This document shows, in pieces, positions 34,471 to 42,044 of a stretch of 64,000 bases of DNA. A program made the translations under genes and the position numbers. The DNA lies in NCBI RefSeq assembly GCF_001434255.1, contig NZ_AZEY01000079.1, forward strand, positions 182,319 to 246,318. Reading direction: 5' to 3'. This DNA is from Lentilactobacillus diolivorans DSM 14421 (GTDB taxonomy: Bacteria > Bacillota > Bacilli > Lactobacillales > Lactobacillaceae). Every line of letters starts with the position of its first letter. The stretch's first letter is position 1. The notes under the pieces are model-generated. The model did not search any database. It was not told the DNA's origin and was given only the letters and a program-made list of their open reading frames with translations.

Positions 34471-35025
34471 ATGCAGATAATTTACACAGCAGGTGATAAT
34501 TCGAAAGATTATCCGCAGGTAAATACCACTCAGAAAAAGATTTGTCAGGGATTTATTGATTTATATGCGCGAACGCCTTTGGAATTAATCACGATTCGGC
34601 AGCTTTGCCAGTCAATTCCGATTGCCCGGACAACCTTTTACCGTTATTTTGATAATGTGGCTCAAGTTGAAGAGTTATTAGTTGATCTGAGCTTATCTCA
34701 GGTGGGGCAGTTGATGACACTAATTGCTGAATTTAAGAATGACAACAGTAATCAGGTCGTTCAACAAATGACTAATTTGTTAGATGCAAATCAAGGAATC
34801 TGGAAACTGTTGCTGGTTACTGAGCGTTCTTCTGATTACACCAGGCAAGTTGAAAGAATTGTCAAAGCAGCTTTGGCAGGCCAAAAGCAAGCGAGTTATC
34901 TTCATGCGCAATTCTTGTGTTCTGTTACGATGGGATTTCTTATCGGAATTCTAACGGATCAGTTTAAGTTTGACAAAGAAGCACTAGTTGAATTGGAGCG
35001 CTCGTTGAGAAAACTGAGTGCTTAA
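34471..35025 (+). CDS. TetR/AcrR-family transcriptional regulator
   Basis: The 184-residue protein has a TetR-type N-terminal helix-turn-helix: ITIRQLCQSIPIARTTFYRYFDNV near residues 44-67, with the typical TFYRYF recognition helix. The C-terminal all-helical ligand domain is not recognisable. It starts 19 bases after the GH120 gene, behind GTGAGGGATG, so the two are probably cotranscribed. It could regulate this operon or the facing small gene; its ligand is unknown. Confidence 0.85.
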   Translation: MQIIYTAGDNSKDYPQVNTTQKKICQGFIDLYARTPLELITIRQLCQSIPIARTTFYRYFDNVAQVEELLVDLSLSQVGQLMTLIAEFKNDNSNQVVQQMTNLLDANQGIWKLLLVTERSSDYTRQVERIVKAALAGQKQASYLHAQFLCSVTMGFLIGILTDQFKFDKEALVELERSLRKLSA

Positions 35026-35050
35026 TTTAGAGACATTGTTTTAATGGACA

Positions 35051-35131
35051 AGACAAATCCCAGTTGGATAGGGATAAATTTCATATCAAGGGACATGCTA
35101 CTTATCAGCCTAACGTGACTGGGACTTGTTT
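35051..35131. terminator. terminator-like hairpin between convergent genes
   Basis: ACAAATCCCAGT at 35053-35064 pairs with ACTGGGACTTGT at 35118-35129 (one mismatch) with a long loop that holds further short stems. It lies between the TetR gene and the converging small gene. Confidence 0.5.
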
Positions 35132-35169
35132 AGTACGATATTTTGTTTAATTAAATTAACAAATGACGG

Positions 35170-35517
35170 CTATTTTGCTGGAACACCTGCAATAATCTTA
35201 AATGCGTCAGCAAGGGATGCGTTTTTTTCAGCAAACTTTTTATTAAGAATTAATTGTCTGAATTGCTCAACTGAGATTTTTTCAATGTCCTTGTATGGGC
35301 TGGGTGTCACAGCAGCGTTGGTCTGATTAACCCCAGTTGTGAACGTGACGGTTAATTGGTTGAGATCGTCTAGGTGAACGGTGTAAAACTCATAATACGA
35401 AGAATTCTCGTAATGACCAATCAGTTCTTTATGACTGTTAAAATAGTTGGTGATAAAGCTGTTAAATGCTTCCGGTGAGTTCAATGATGATTTCCAATCC
35501 ATAATTGTTTTTGTCAT
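35170..35517 (-). CDS. hypothetical protein
   Basis: A 115-residue soluble protein begins MTKTIMDWKSSLNSPEAFNS and has a mixed alpha/beta pattern (HYENSSYYEFYTVHLDDLNQ, then LTVTFTTGVNQ). No family is recognised. ATG 35517 follows AAAGGAG with 9-base spacing; an in-frame ATG at 35544 has none. It has no signal peptide or membrane segment. It converges with the TetR gene and shares its upstream region with the xyloside transporter operon, including a perfect cre site about 140 bases upstream, so it may be catabolite-controlled. Confidence 0.7.
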   Translation of the reverse strand: MTKTIMDWKSSLNSPEAFNSFITNYFNSHKELIGHYENSSYYEFYTVHLDDLNQLTVTFTTGVNQTNAAVTPSPYKDIEKISVEQFRQLILNKKFAEKNASLADAFKIIAGVPAK

Positions 35518-35655
35518 ATTAATTCGCTCCTTTATTGCGATCAAAATGTCAACAATTGATGTCGGTGAGGGAACTCAAAATAATTAAGTTTGTTCTTTCA
35601 CTGGATCAACTATCATAATAATCATTTTATGACTGATTACAAGAGGAAAGATTGA

Positions 35656-35699
35656 TGTAAACGTTGACAATATCACATTTATTGATGTAACCGTTATCT
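35656..35699. promoter_or_regulatory. two cre sites 30 bp apart
   Basis: TGTAAACGTTGACA at 35656-35669 matches the cre consensus TGWAANCGNTNWCA at all 14 positions. TGTAACCGTTATCT at 35686-35699 matches at 13. They belong to a direct repeat (ATTGATGTAAMCGTT) spaced by 30 bp, about three helical turns. They lie between the hypothetical gene at 35170 and the sugar transporter and could serve either. Confidence 0.6.
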
Positions 35700-35826
35700 T
35701 GGAAGCCATAAGTGTCACATTATATTGATGGCCGTAACCTTCATCGTTTGCTGGATAATTGATCAATTTTTAACTAAATAATCAAAACGCTACACAAAAC
35801 AGTGAATGTGTTCTTTTCTAAAAGAT

Positions 35827-35871
35827 GGAAAGCGATTACAATATTGTTGTTGGTTGATATAGGGAACCAAC
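35827..35871 (+). promoter_or_regulatory. cre-like site and candidate XylR operator before the transporter
   Basis: GGAAAGCGATTACA at 35827-35840 matches cre at 13 of 14 positions and overlaps a TACAAT -10-like hexamer (35837-35842). GTTGGTT at 35849-35855 and AACCAAC at 35865-35871 form a perfect 7-bp inverted repeat with a 9-base spacer. About 300 bases of leader separate this from the transporter start; TGTAAGCGGATTAA near 36117 is a weaker cre-like string. I see no gene in 35872-36170. Confidence 0.55.
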
Positions 35872-36170
35872 TATCATGATAGTTAACATATTTTGCTAAG
35901 TTGTGTTCGGCCGTTCAAATAGAATTAGCTAATAATTGAAAGTAGTTGAATGAATTAGCGATGTACTTAGTTTCAACAGAGGAGATGGTTACTAGGTTCA
36001 ACAAAGCTTTTGGAATTAGGCCCTAGATTGAATCATGAATCAACATTGATTGCGAATTATTGAATTTCATTTTGTATTATGGATTAGCTATTGTTTTAGT
36101 TTTCAGTATTGAAAAATGTAAGCGGATTAATTAGCTTTGCTTACTAATTTAAATAGAAAAGGTGAATATA

Positions 36171-37475
36171 ATGTCACAAAATTCAGGAAATACGCCCGCT
36201 TGGCAAGACACTGTTTTAGACAGTCAACAGCCAAAGGCACCGATCAAAATCGGGATTGCTACAGGAATTGGTGCACTACTTTGGTTAGGACCATATCTAG
36301 GTGTTAATGCCGTTTTACTTCCTGCGAAGGTTGAACAGGTTATTCCTTCACAGAAAGCCCAAGTTGTTGCTTTACTAGCTTCAGCTGCAATGATCGTTGC
36401 AACACTTGCAAACATCGTTATCGGTGGTTTTTCAGACTTGACTCGTTCCAAATGGGGTCGTCGAACACCTTGGATTTTAATTGGATCAGTTGGTAGTTTA
36501 ATCACACTGGCATGGTTCAATATGTCGGGAACCGTTCCAATGATGGTTATATCGTGGAGCTGCTATCAGATCTTTCTAAACGCCATTGTTGCACCGTTGC
36601 TTGCCTTCCTGCAAGACCAAGTTGCACCAAAGCATCGTGGGACAATTTCTTCAATTTACGCGTTCGGTTACGTGATTGGTCAGTATGGTGGTCAAGTTGT
36701 TGGTGCCCAATTCTTGGGTAATGTCGGAACTGGTATCTTGGTAATGGGCTTCTTAACATTACTATCAGGCCCAGTCGCTGCATTAATTGTTCGTGAGCCT
36801 TCAAGTAAGGGAATGCCTAAGAAGAGCTTCACGTTCAACATGTTCTTACAAAACTTTATTTTTCCACTGCACAATGCCAAGGACTTCTATCTTGCTCTCT
36901 TTGGTAAGATGATGATTAACACTGCTACGACTGCAATCATGGGTTACCAATTGTACATTTTGAGTGATTACATCAAGTTAAATACTGCCGGTCAACAAAA
37001 ATATGTTTCAATCATTTCAATGATCCTGATGGTTACGGCGATCGTGATGTCAATTTCCGCAGGTCCTGTTTCTGATAAGATGCATAGTCGTAAAGTACCA
37101 GTATTTATCGCTGCTTTACTGGTTGCAGTAGGGGTTATCTTCCCAGCATTTACAAACGCATCATGGTCAATGATTGTTTATGGCTTGTTAGCTGGTTTAG
37201 GAATGGGAATCTTCTTCGCTGTTGACCAGGCGCTTAACCTTGAAGTATTGCCTAACCCACAAACTGCTGCTAAAGATTTAGGGATTTTGAACTTAGCAAA
37301 TACCGGGTCACAAATTCTTGGACCGATTGTTGCTGCTTCAATCGTTACTGCAGCTCATGGTAGTTACTTTGGAATCTTCCCGGTTTGTGCCGCACTTGCA
37401 CTTATCGGTGGTGTTTTAATCCTCTTTGTTAACGAGCATCGGGATGTTAAAGCGCAACAAGAAGAAGCAAAATAA
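36171..37475 (+). CDS. MFS/GPH-type sugar transporter, probable xyloside importer
   Basis: The 434-residue protein has about twelve helices and the loop motif GGFSDLTRSKWGRRTPWILIG near residue 85, characteristic of the GPH/SLC45-like branch of cation-coupled sugar carriers. A second cytoplasmic loop has SDKMHSRKVPVFI. It is followed 110 bases later by the GH30 gene and is probably cotranscribed with it, so it most likely imports a xylo-oligosaccharide or aryl/alkyl glycoside for the cytoplasmic enzymes. ATG 36171 lies 6 bases after AAAAGGTG. Codon use is strongly biased toward preferred codons, as in highly expressed genes. Confidence 0.85.
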   Translation: MSQNSGNTPAWQDTVLDSQQPKAPIKIGIATGIGALLWLGPYLGVNAVLLPAKVEQVIPSQKAQVVALLASAAMIVATLANIVIGGFSDLTRSKWGRRTPWILIGSVGSLITLAWFNMSGTVPMMVISWSCYQIFLNAIVAPLLAFLQDQVAPKHRGTISSIYAFGYVIGQYGGQVVGAQFLGNVGTGILVMGFLTLLSGPVAALIVREPSSKGMPKKSFTFNMFLQNFIFPLHNAKDFYLALFGKMMINTATTAIMGYQLYILSDYIKLNTAGQQKYVSIISMILMVTAIVMSISAGPVSDKMHSRKVPVFIAALLVAVGVIFPAFTNASWSMIVYGLLAGLGMGIFFAVDQALNLEVLPNPQTAAKDLGILNLANTGSQILGPIVAASIVTAAHGSYFGIFPVCAALALIGGVLILFVNEHRDVKAQQEEAK

Positions 37476-37585
37476 ATTTCAAATGGGTACTAACCGTTCC
37501 TGAGGGCTGTTATTGCTTTCACTGCCGCAGGAATTGGAACTAACTAAAATGTGAAGGCAAAAAATAACGCAGAGGTGAAAATTTA

Positions 37586-38914
37586 ATGAGTGCAAAGCAA
37601 ATCGAGACAACTCAAGATCAAAAATTACATGAAGTTGAATTGTCGACAACTACTGAAAAGGCCTTCAACAGTCTTGAGGTAGGAACTGAAAAGCACCAAG
37701 AAATTTGGGGCTTTGGCCAAACATTTAATGAGTTGGGCGCGGTCGCATTACAAAATCTTTCAGAAGAAAAACGAAACGAAATCTTAGATGATTTATTTAC
37801 ACCTAAGGGTATGAATTATAATATCTGCCGAATTCCAGTGGGAGCCAGTGACTATGCCTTAAATTGGTACAGTGCAGATGAAACAACTGATGATTATGAT
37901 TTAGCAGATTTCTCAATTGAAAGAGACAAGAAATACTTGTTGCCTTATGTAAAAGCAGCTCAAAAACGTAATCCTGATATTGTCTTTTCAATTTCTCCTT
38001 GGAGTCCACCAACATGGATGAAGAGTCATCCGGTTTATAACTACGGAATCTTGAAGCATGATCCAAAGGTTCAACAAGCATATGCCGACTACTTTGTTAA
38101 GTTCTGTGAAGCATATGAAAAGGAAGGCGTTCACATTAGCTGGATCTTCCCACAAAACGAACCACAACGTGATCAGAAATTCCCATCATGTTACTGGACG
38201 GGTGAAGAATTACGTGATTTCATCAAGAACTATCTCGGACCAACAGTTGAAAAGTCTGGCTTAAAGGATACTCAAATCTGGCTTGGCACAGTCAACTCAC
38301 CACTTGAAGATACTGAAATGACTAAAGATGAAACAACTGATTATCCAGTTATTGCTGAAACAGTTCTTTCAGACCCAGATGCTTACAAGTATGTAAAGGG
38401 TGTTACCTATCAATGGGCTGGTAAGTCAATCCTTCAACGGACGGTTCACTCATTCCCAGAGTTAGGCTACCTTCAATCTGAGAGTGAATGTGGTAACGGT
38501 GACAATACTTGGACTTATGCAGAATATGTCTTTAACTTGTTCCGTCATTATATTGAAAATGGTGTGAACGGCTATATGTACTGGAACTCTGTCTTACAAG
38601 GCGGCTCAAGTACTTGGGGCTGGTTACAAAATAGCATGATCTCTGTTGATGCTGATAAAGGAATCGCAACTAAGAACCCAGAATATTATGTCATGCGCCA
38701 TTATGCTCACTATATTCAGCATGGTGCTCACTTGGTCGACTATACAGGTCATCTGTATGGTGAATCAACTGCCTATGAAAATCCAGATGGTAGTGTTGTT
38801 GTTGTCATGTCAAACAGCATGAATCATGGCAGAGACATCACGGTTACTGCCAAGGGTCAAACTTACAAGGCTAGTGTTAAGGCTCATTCATTTAATACGT
38901 TTGTGTTTGACTAA
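37586..38914 (+). CDS. GH30 family glycosidase, probable beta-xylosidase
   Basis: The 442-residue protein is a GH30 (alpha/beta)8 barrel with its beta side domain. FGQTFNELGAVAL near 50 and SPWSPPTWMKS near 135 are typical; the acid/base Glu is 192 in FPQNEPQ, and the nucleophile is probably Glu 299 in LQSESECG (Glu 301 is the alternative). No signal peptide is present, so it acts in the cytoplasm on imported glycosides. In GH30 the activities include beta-xylosidase, beta-glucosidase and beta-glucuronidase; the surroundings favour xylosides. The ATG follows AGAGGTG. Like the transporter it has highly biased codon use. An imperfect hairpin lies in the gap before it. Confidence 0.9.
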   Translation: MSAKQIETTQDQKLHEVELSTTTEKAFNSLEVGTEKHQEIWGFGQTFNELGAVALQNLSEEKRNEILDDLFTPKGMNYNICRIPVGASDYALNWYSADETTDDYDLADFSIERDKKYLLPYVKAAQKRNPDIVFSISPWSPPTWMKSHPVYNYGILKHDPKVQQAYADYFVKFCEAYEKEGVHISWIFPQNEPQRDQKFPSCYWTGEELRDFIKNYLGPTVEKSGLKDTQIWLGTVNSPLEDTEMTKDETTDYPVIAETVLSDPDAYKYVKGVTYQWAGKSILQRTVHSFPELGYLQSESECGNGDNTWTYAEYVFNLFRHYIENGVNGYMYWNSVLQGGSSTWGWLQNSMISVDADKGIATKNPEYYVMRHYAHYIQHGAHLVDYTGHLYGESTAYENPDGSVVVVMSNSMNHGRDITVTAKGQTYKASVKAHSFNTFVFD

Positions 38915-39049
38915 TCAAGTAACAAAATGGGAATAACCAATATTAGGTTTCTGACACCTCCCCCATTCGATTGACTGGTTGATCCCATTTGTGAAAAGGT
39001 GTGTCATCGTTTATTCTAACAGAATATATTGCATAACTAACTTACGGGG

Positions 39050-39119
39050 AATTGGGGAATTCGACTATCAATAATGGTCTATTTCCCTTTTCTTTTTGGA
39101 AAGAATGAAGGCGCCAACA
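39050..39119 (+). promoter_or_regulatory. leader hairpin module A with cre-like site
   Basis: GGGGAATTGGGGAATTCGAC at 39047-39066 begins a hairpin closed by GGTCTATTTCCC (39076-39087), followed by TTTTCTTTTT. About ten bases on, TGAAGGCGCCAACA (39106-39119) resembles cre at 12 of 14 positions. The same order and near-identical motifs occur at 44150-44219. Upstream, TGACACCT (38953) and AGGTGTGTCA (ending 39007) can pair. A 23-codon frame from ATG 39121 is not convincing. No other gene is seen in 38915-39266. Confidence 0.45.
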
Positions 39120-39266
39120 TATGGACCCTACTTTTAATTTCTTGGGTTCAAAACAACTCCAAGTAGATTTGAACAAGTTATTAATAAAATAATAAATCGT
39201 TAGAATTAAACTATTCATTCGCACTATCAAGATATTACTTTGTTTTTGAGAAAGGATTATATTGTG

Positions 39267-41279
39267 ATGATTAAATTTTCTAAACTATTAAAAACGGCTG
39301 TGGCAACCACGGCGCTTTTATTCACATTCTCAGTTACTAGCAAAGCTGCAGAAACTAAACCTACACCAATTTCACCCGTAACGGTGCTGGATTCTAAGAC
39401 TAATAACGATGGAAGCGGCTTTCTTAATGATAAAAGCTATGGTGTACTCTCTCCAAGAGTTATTGAATTAAAACACCAGACGGATCCTAAAAATAACGGA
39501 AAGTTGCTTATAACCTTTGAACAAGTTATTACTAAGAAACAGAGTCAAAGCGGCAAGCATCCGGTATTTCCAATCTACGAAAGTGATGATCACGGTCAAA
39601 CATGGAAATGGTTAAGCAATGTCAGTGAAACTCATAGGCAAGGTTGGGGGAAAACAAATTGTCCTCAACTTTATGAACTTCCTCAAAAAGTAGGAGATAT
39701 GCCAAAAGGAACTGTTGTTCTAGCAGGGTGTGCAACCCCTAACGACTTAAGCAACGTAGAATTAGAATTAGATAAAAGCACTGATGCAGGTCAATCATGG
39801 AACTATGAAAGCACAATCGCTACTGGTGGACAAAATCCTGCTGATCAAATAGGAGATGACCCAATCTGGGAACCATTTCTAACTGTTTCAAATAATAAGC
39901 TGCTTTGCTTTTACTCAGATGAGACGGATAATACAATTTCTAGGTCTCAAACGTTAGTTCATCGAGCAACGGTTGATGGTACAAACTGGGGTAATACGGT
40001 GGTTGATGGTGCAACGAACAACGATACGAGAAATCGACCTGGAATGCCAACCGTTGCGTCAATTGGTAATGGTCAATATGCGATGACTTTTGAATCAACT
40101 GGAGGCGCGAGAGTAAAGATTACCGATAATATTGAAAAATGGGATGCTAATAATAAAGGAACGAATATTGCGTCTGGAAACAATCCATATATTGTTACTT
40201 TGCATAACGGTGAAATTGCATACAATGATGGTAACAACGATGTTGCGGTATTTAAAGATAAGTCTGTGATTACTACTAATAATGCTATTAGTCATGCGAC
40301 TCGTTATAAGAGCAAAACCGGGACAGCGTATAATCGCCAGTTAGTAACACTTTCTAATGGAATGTTGTTGATTGCTAACGGTGGCTCGCTGCATAGTGAT
40401 AATAAGATTCAAGTTGAGACTATTGATGTTGGCGACACGGCACAACAAGGTAAGGTAACCATTCATTACGTTGATCAGAATGGTAAGCAGCTTGCACCAG
40501 ATGATACGATCTCCGGTGTTATCGGAACTAATTTTGATGTGACTGGTAAAACGAATAAAGCAATTAGTGGTTACACACTTCAAGGCGTGACGGCTGGTCA
40601 AAACAGCTTAACAGGAAACTTCGGTGCCGATCCGATTGAGGTTACCGTCACGTATAATCCAGTGACAAGCGGCGGTGGCTCGACGGTTACTACACCGTCT
40701 TCATCAAGCAGTAGTTCGAGTTCGTCCAGTTCAACAGTGGTGAGCTCATCTTCGTCATCCACAACATCAAGCTCGACAAATACCAATGAAAGCTCATCAT
40801 CCAGTACGACTAGCACCGAAGCATCGACAAGCAAGAAAGTAGCGCCATTTAAAGTTGTGGCCAAAAAAGCCTTGTATCGATACAGCAGTCCGCAGTTTAC
40901 CAAGGCCAATCGAATTAAAGGGTATGCCCAAAAGACCATTACCAAGGCCCCAGTCTTTAAAGTAGTTGGTACAACTAAATCAACCAATGGTGCTTTAAGA
41001 TACCGATTAAGTGATGGTAGCTATATCACGGCTAAAAAAGGTTATACAACCAAACTGTATTTGACTAAGAAAGTTAACACGTTAAAAGTCATCAATGCCA
41101 AGGGAACTTGGGAATACCGATCGACTAAGGCTGTTAAGAAGAATGCGGTTAAGCATCTGAAAAAAGGAACCGTTGTAACCGTTAAAAAGATTGTTAAGAT
41201 TGGTACCACGACTAAGTATCAATTAACTAATGGTCACTATGTAACAGGCAACCGCCAATATGTTAAAGCTCAGATTTAG
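39267..41279 (+). CDS. secreted sialidase-fold protein with MucBP and DUF5776-like repeats
   Basis: The 670-residue precursor starts with a signal peptide (KLLKTAVATTALLFTFSVTS, cleavage after KAA). Residues about 30-390 look like a six-bladed sialidase/BNR propeller, with SPRVIEL, YESDDHGQTWKW, DKSTDAGQSWNYE and ENRPGMPT-like RNRPGMPTVAS segments; GH93 exo-arabinanase-like or GH33-like activity is possible but unproved. A MucBP-type domain follows (KVTIHYVDQNGKQLAPDDTI), then a Ser-rich linker and two DUF5776-like wall-binding repeats (KALYRYSSPQF and GTWEYRSTKAV). No LPxTG motif is seen, so binding is non-covalent. The start is ATG 39267 or GTG 39264 after AAAGGA. Confidence 0.82.
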   Translation: MIKFSKLLKTAVATTALLFTFSVTSKAAETKPTPISPVTVLDSKTNNDGSGFLNDKSYGVLSPRVIELKHQTDPKNNGKLLITFEQVITKKQSQSGKHPVFPIYESDDHGQTWKWLSNVSETHRQGWGKTNCPQLYELPQKVGDMPKGTVVLAGCATPNDLSNVELELDKSTDAGQSWNYESTIATGGQNPADQIGDDPIWEPFLTVSNNKLLCFYSDETDNTISRSQTLVHRATVDGTNWGNTVVDGATNNDTRNRPGMPTVASIGNGQYAMTFESTGGARVKITDNIEKWDANNKGTNIASGNNPYIVTLHNGEIAYNDGNNDVAVFKDKSVITTNNAISHATRYKSKTGTAYNRQLVTLSNGMLLIANGGSLHSDNKIQVETIDVGDTAQQGKVTIHYVDQNGKQLAPDDTISGVIGTNFDVTGKTNKAISGYTLQGVTAGQNSLTGNFGADPIEVTVTYNPVTSGGGSTVTTPSSSSSSSSSSSSTVVSSSSSSTTSSSTNTNESSSSSTTSTEASTSKKVAPFKVVAKKALYRYSSPQFTKANRIKGYAQKTITKAPVFKVVGTTKSTNGALRYRLSDGSYITAKKGYTTKLYLTKKVNTLKVINAKGTWEYRSTKAVKKNAVKHLKKGTVVTVKKIVKIGTTTKYQLTNGHYVTGNRQYVKAQI

Positions 41280-41307
41280 GTTGATATAAAAATTAAAAGT
41301 AGCACTC

Positions 41308-41346
41308 AAAGGATTCTAAATTGATTAGTAGGGTTTAGAATCTTTT
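41308..41346 (+). terminator. terminator after the secreted propeller protein
   Basis: AAAGGATTCTAAA at 41308-41320 pairs with TTTAGAATCTTTT at 41334-41346. Confidence 0.75.
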
Positions 41347-41388
41347 CTGTACATAGAATAATGATTCACAGAAAAGAGGAGAAATAAA

Positions 41389-41753
41389 ATGATAATTGAT
41401 CAAGCGAAGAAACTTATTGGAGTTGGTAAAATAACTAAAGTCACTGAAGTCACTGAACTTTCAGGAGCCAAGTATCAAACCAAGGGCGATTAATTTGTGC
41501 TCAAAGACAAGGCCTATCGATCGTGATTCCTTCTGATGATTTGCAGCAAGTTCCTACTGGCGGTAATTATAAAGGAATAGTGAAAATTGCAGGGCAAGAA
41601 AAGCTGACAAAGATTGTTGTTAATGATTCAGCTGACCAAAGTGTGCCAAGAATTATCTTTGTTGATCTTAAACATTTCGAAGAATTACCTCATGTGAGTT
41701 CTTTGCCTGTTTCGATTAGTTGGGTTCGGAAAGAAGACCACTTAAAATATTAA
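41389..41753 (+). pseudogene. frameshifted paralogue of the unknown gene at 44378
   Basis: Read with one frameshift, this region encodes a copy of the 113-residue protein at 44378: MIIDQAKKLIGVGKITKVTE, KYQTKG, then RLICAQRQGLSIVIPSDDL and so on to PHVSSLPVSISWV. The break is at AAGGGCGATTAA near 41485, where one base has been lost relative to AAAGGGCGA. There is also an in-frame 9-base tandem duplication (GTCACTGAA twice) near 41444-41461. GAAAAGAGGAG precedes the ATG. The gene is probably inactive; the intact copy follows GH120 gene 2. Confidence 0.82.
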
Positions 41754-41772
41754 CATAAGAAAAAGGAAGGGT

Positions 41773-41817
41773 GTGGGACGAAAAGCTGCGGAAAGTTGCC
41801 TTTCGTCCCACTTTTTT
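41773..41817 (+). repeat. miniature palindrome element acting as terminator
   Basis: GTGGGACGAAAAGC (41773-41786) and GCCTTTCGTCCCAC (41798-41811) are complementary with one mismatch, joined by TGCGGAAAGTT and followed by TTTTTT. The arms and the tail (TCTACTCGGTAATAATC) correspond to the outer arm and 3' tail of palindrome copy 4, so this looks like a member that has lost its central stem. It also has the form of a terminator. Confidence 0.7.
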
Positions 41818-41947
41818 CTACTCGGTAATAATCAACCTTCCTTTTTTTTTATATTCGATAATGAACGTTTGAAACAAATATTGTCCATTAGTAGACAGTA
41901 AATCATCTATATTTATGATGAGACTTTTAATAAAATGGTTATTGTAA

Positions 41948-41992
41948 GTTGGTTGATATCATTATTTACTCAAACTTTTGTAAACGCTTAAC
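41948..41992 (+). promoter_or_regulatory. candidate XylR half-operator and cre-like site before GH120 gene 2
   Basis: TTGTAAGTTGGTTGATA (from 41943) repeats the sequence seen in front of xylA and the transporter, but the second AACCAAC half is not evident. TGTAAACGCTTAAC at 41979-41992 matches cre at 12 of 14 positions. The 41818-42044 stretch contains no gene. Confidence 0.4.
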
Positions 41993-42044
41993 ACGCTTAT
42001 GAAAAACAGAATTACTGAAATTAAATTTGGAAGGAATAATTATC

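Noticed and set aside
35584-35766. 60-codon minus-strand frame in the cre-rich intergenic region
   Set aside because: It has no ribosome binding site and overlaps the regulatory repeats.
39121-39192. 23-codon frame (MDPTFNFLGSKQ...) upstream of the secreted protein
   Set aside because: The ribosome binding site is weak, the peptide is unremarkable and there is no conservation evidence.
40598-40987. 129-codon antisense frame rich in Val, Leu, Asp and Glu
   Set aside because: It is the reverse reading of the Ser-rich linker and DUF5776-like repeats of the secreted protein.
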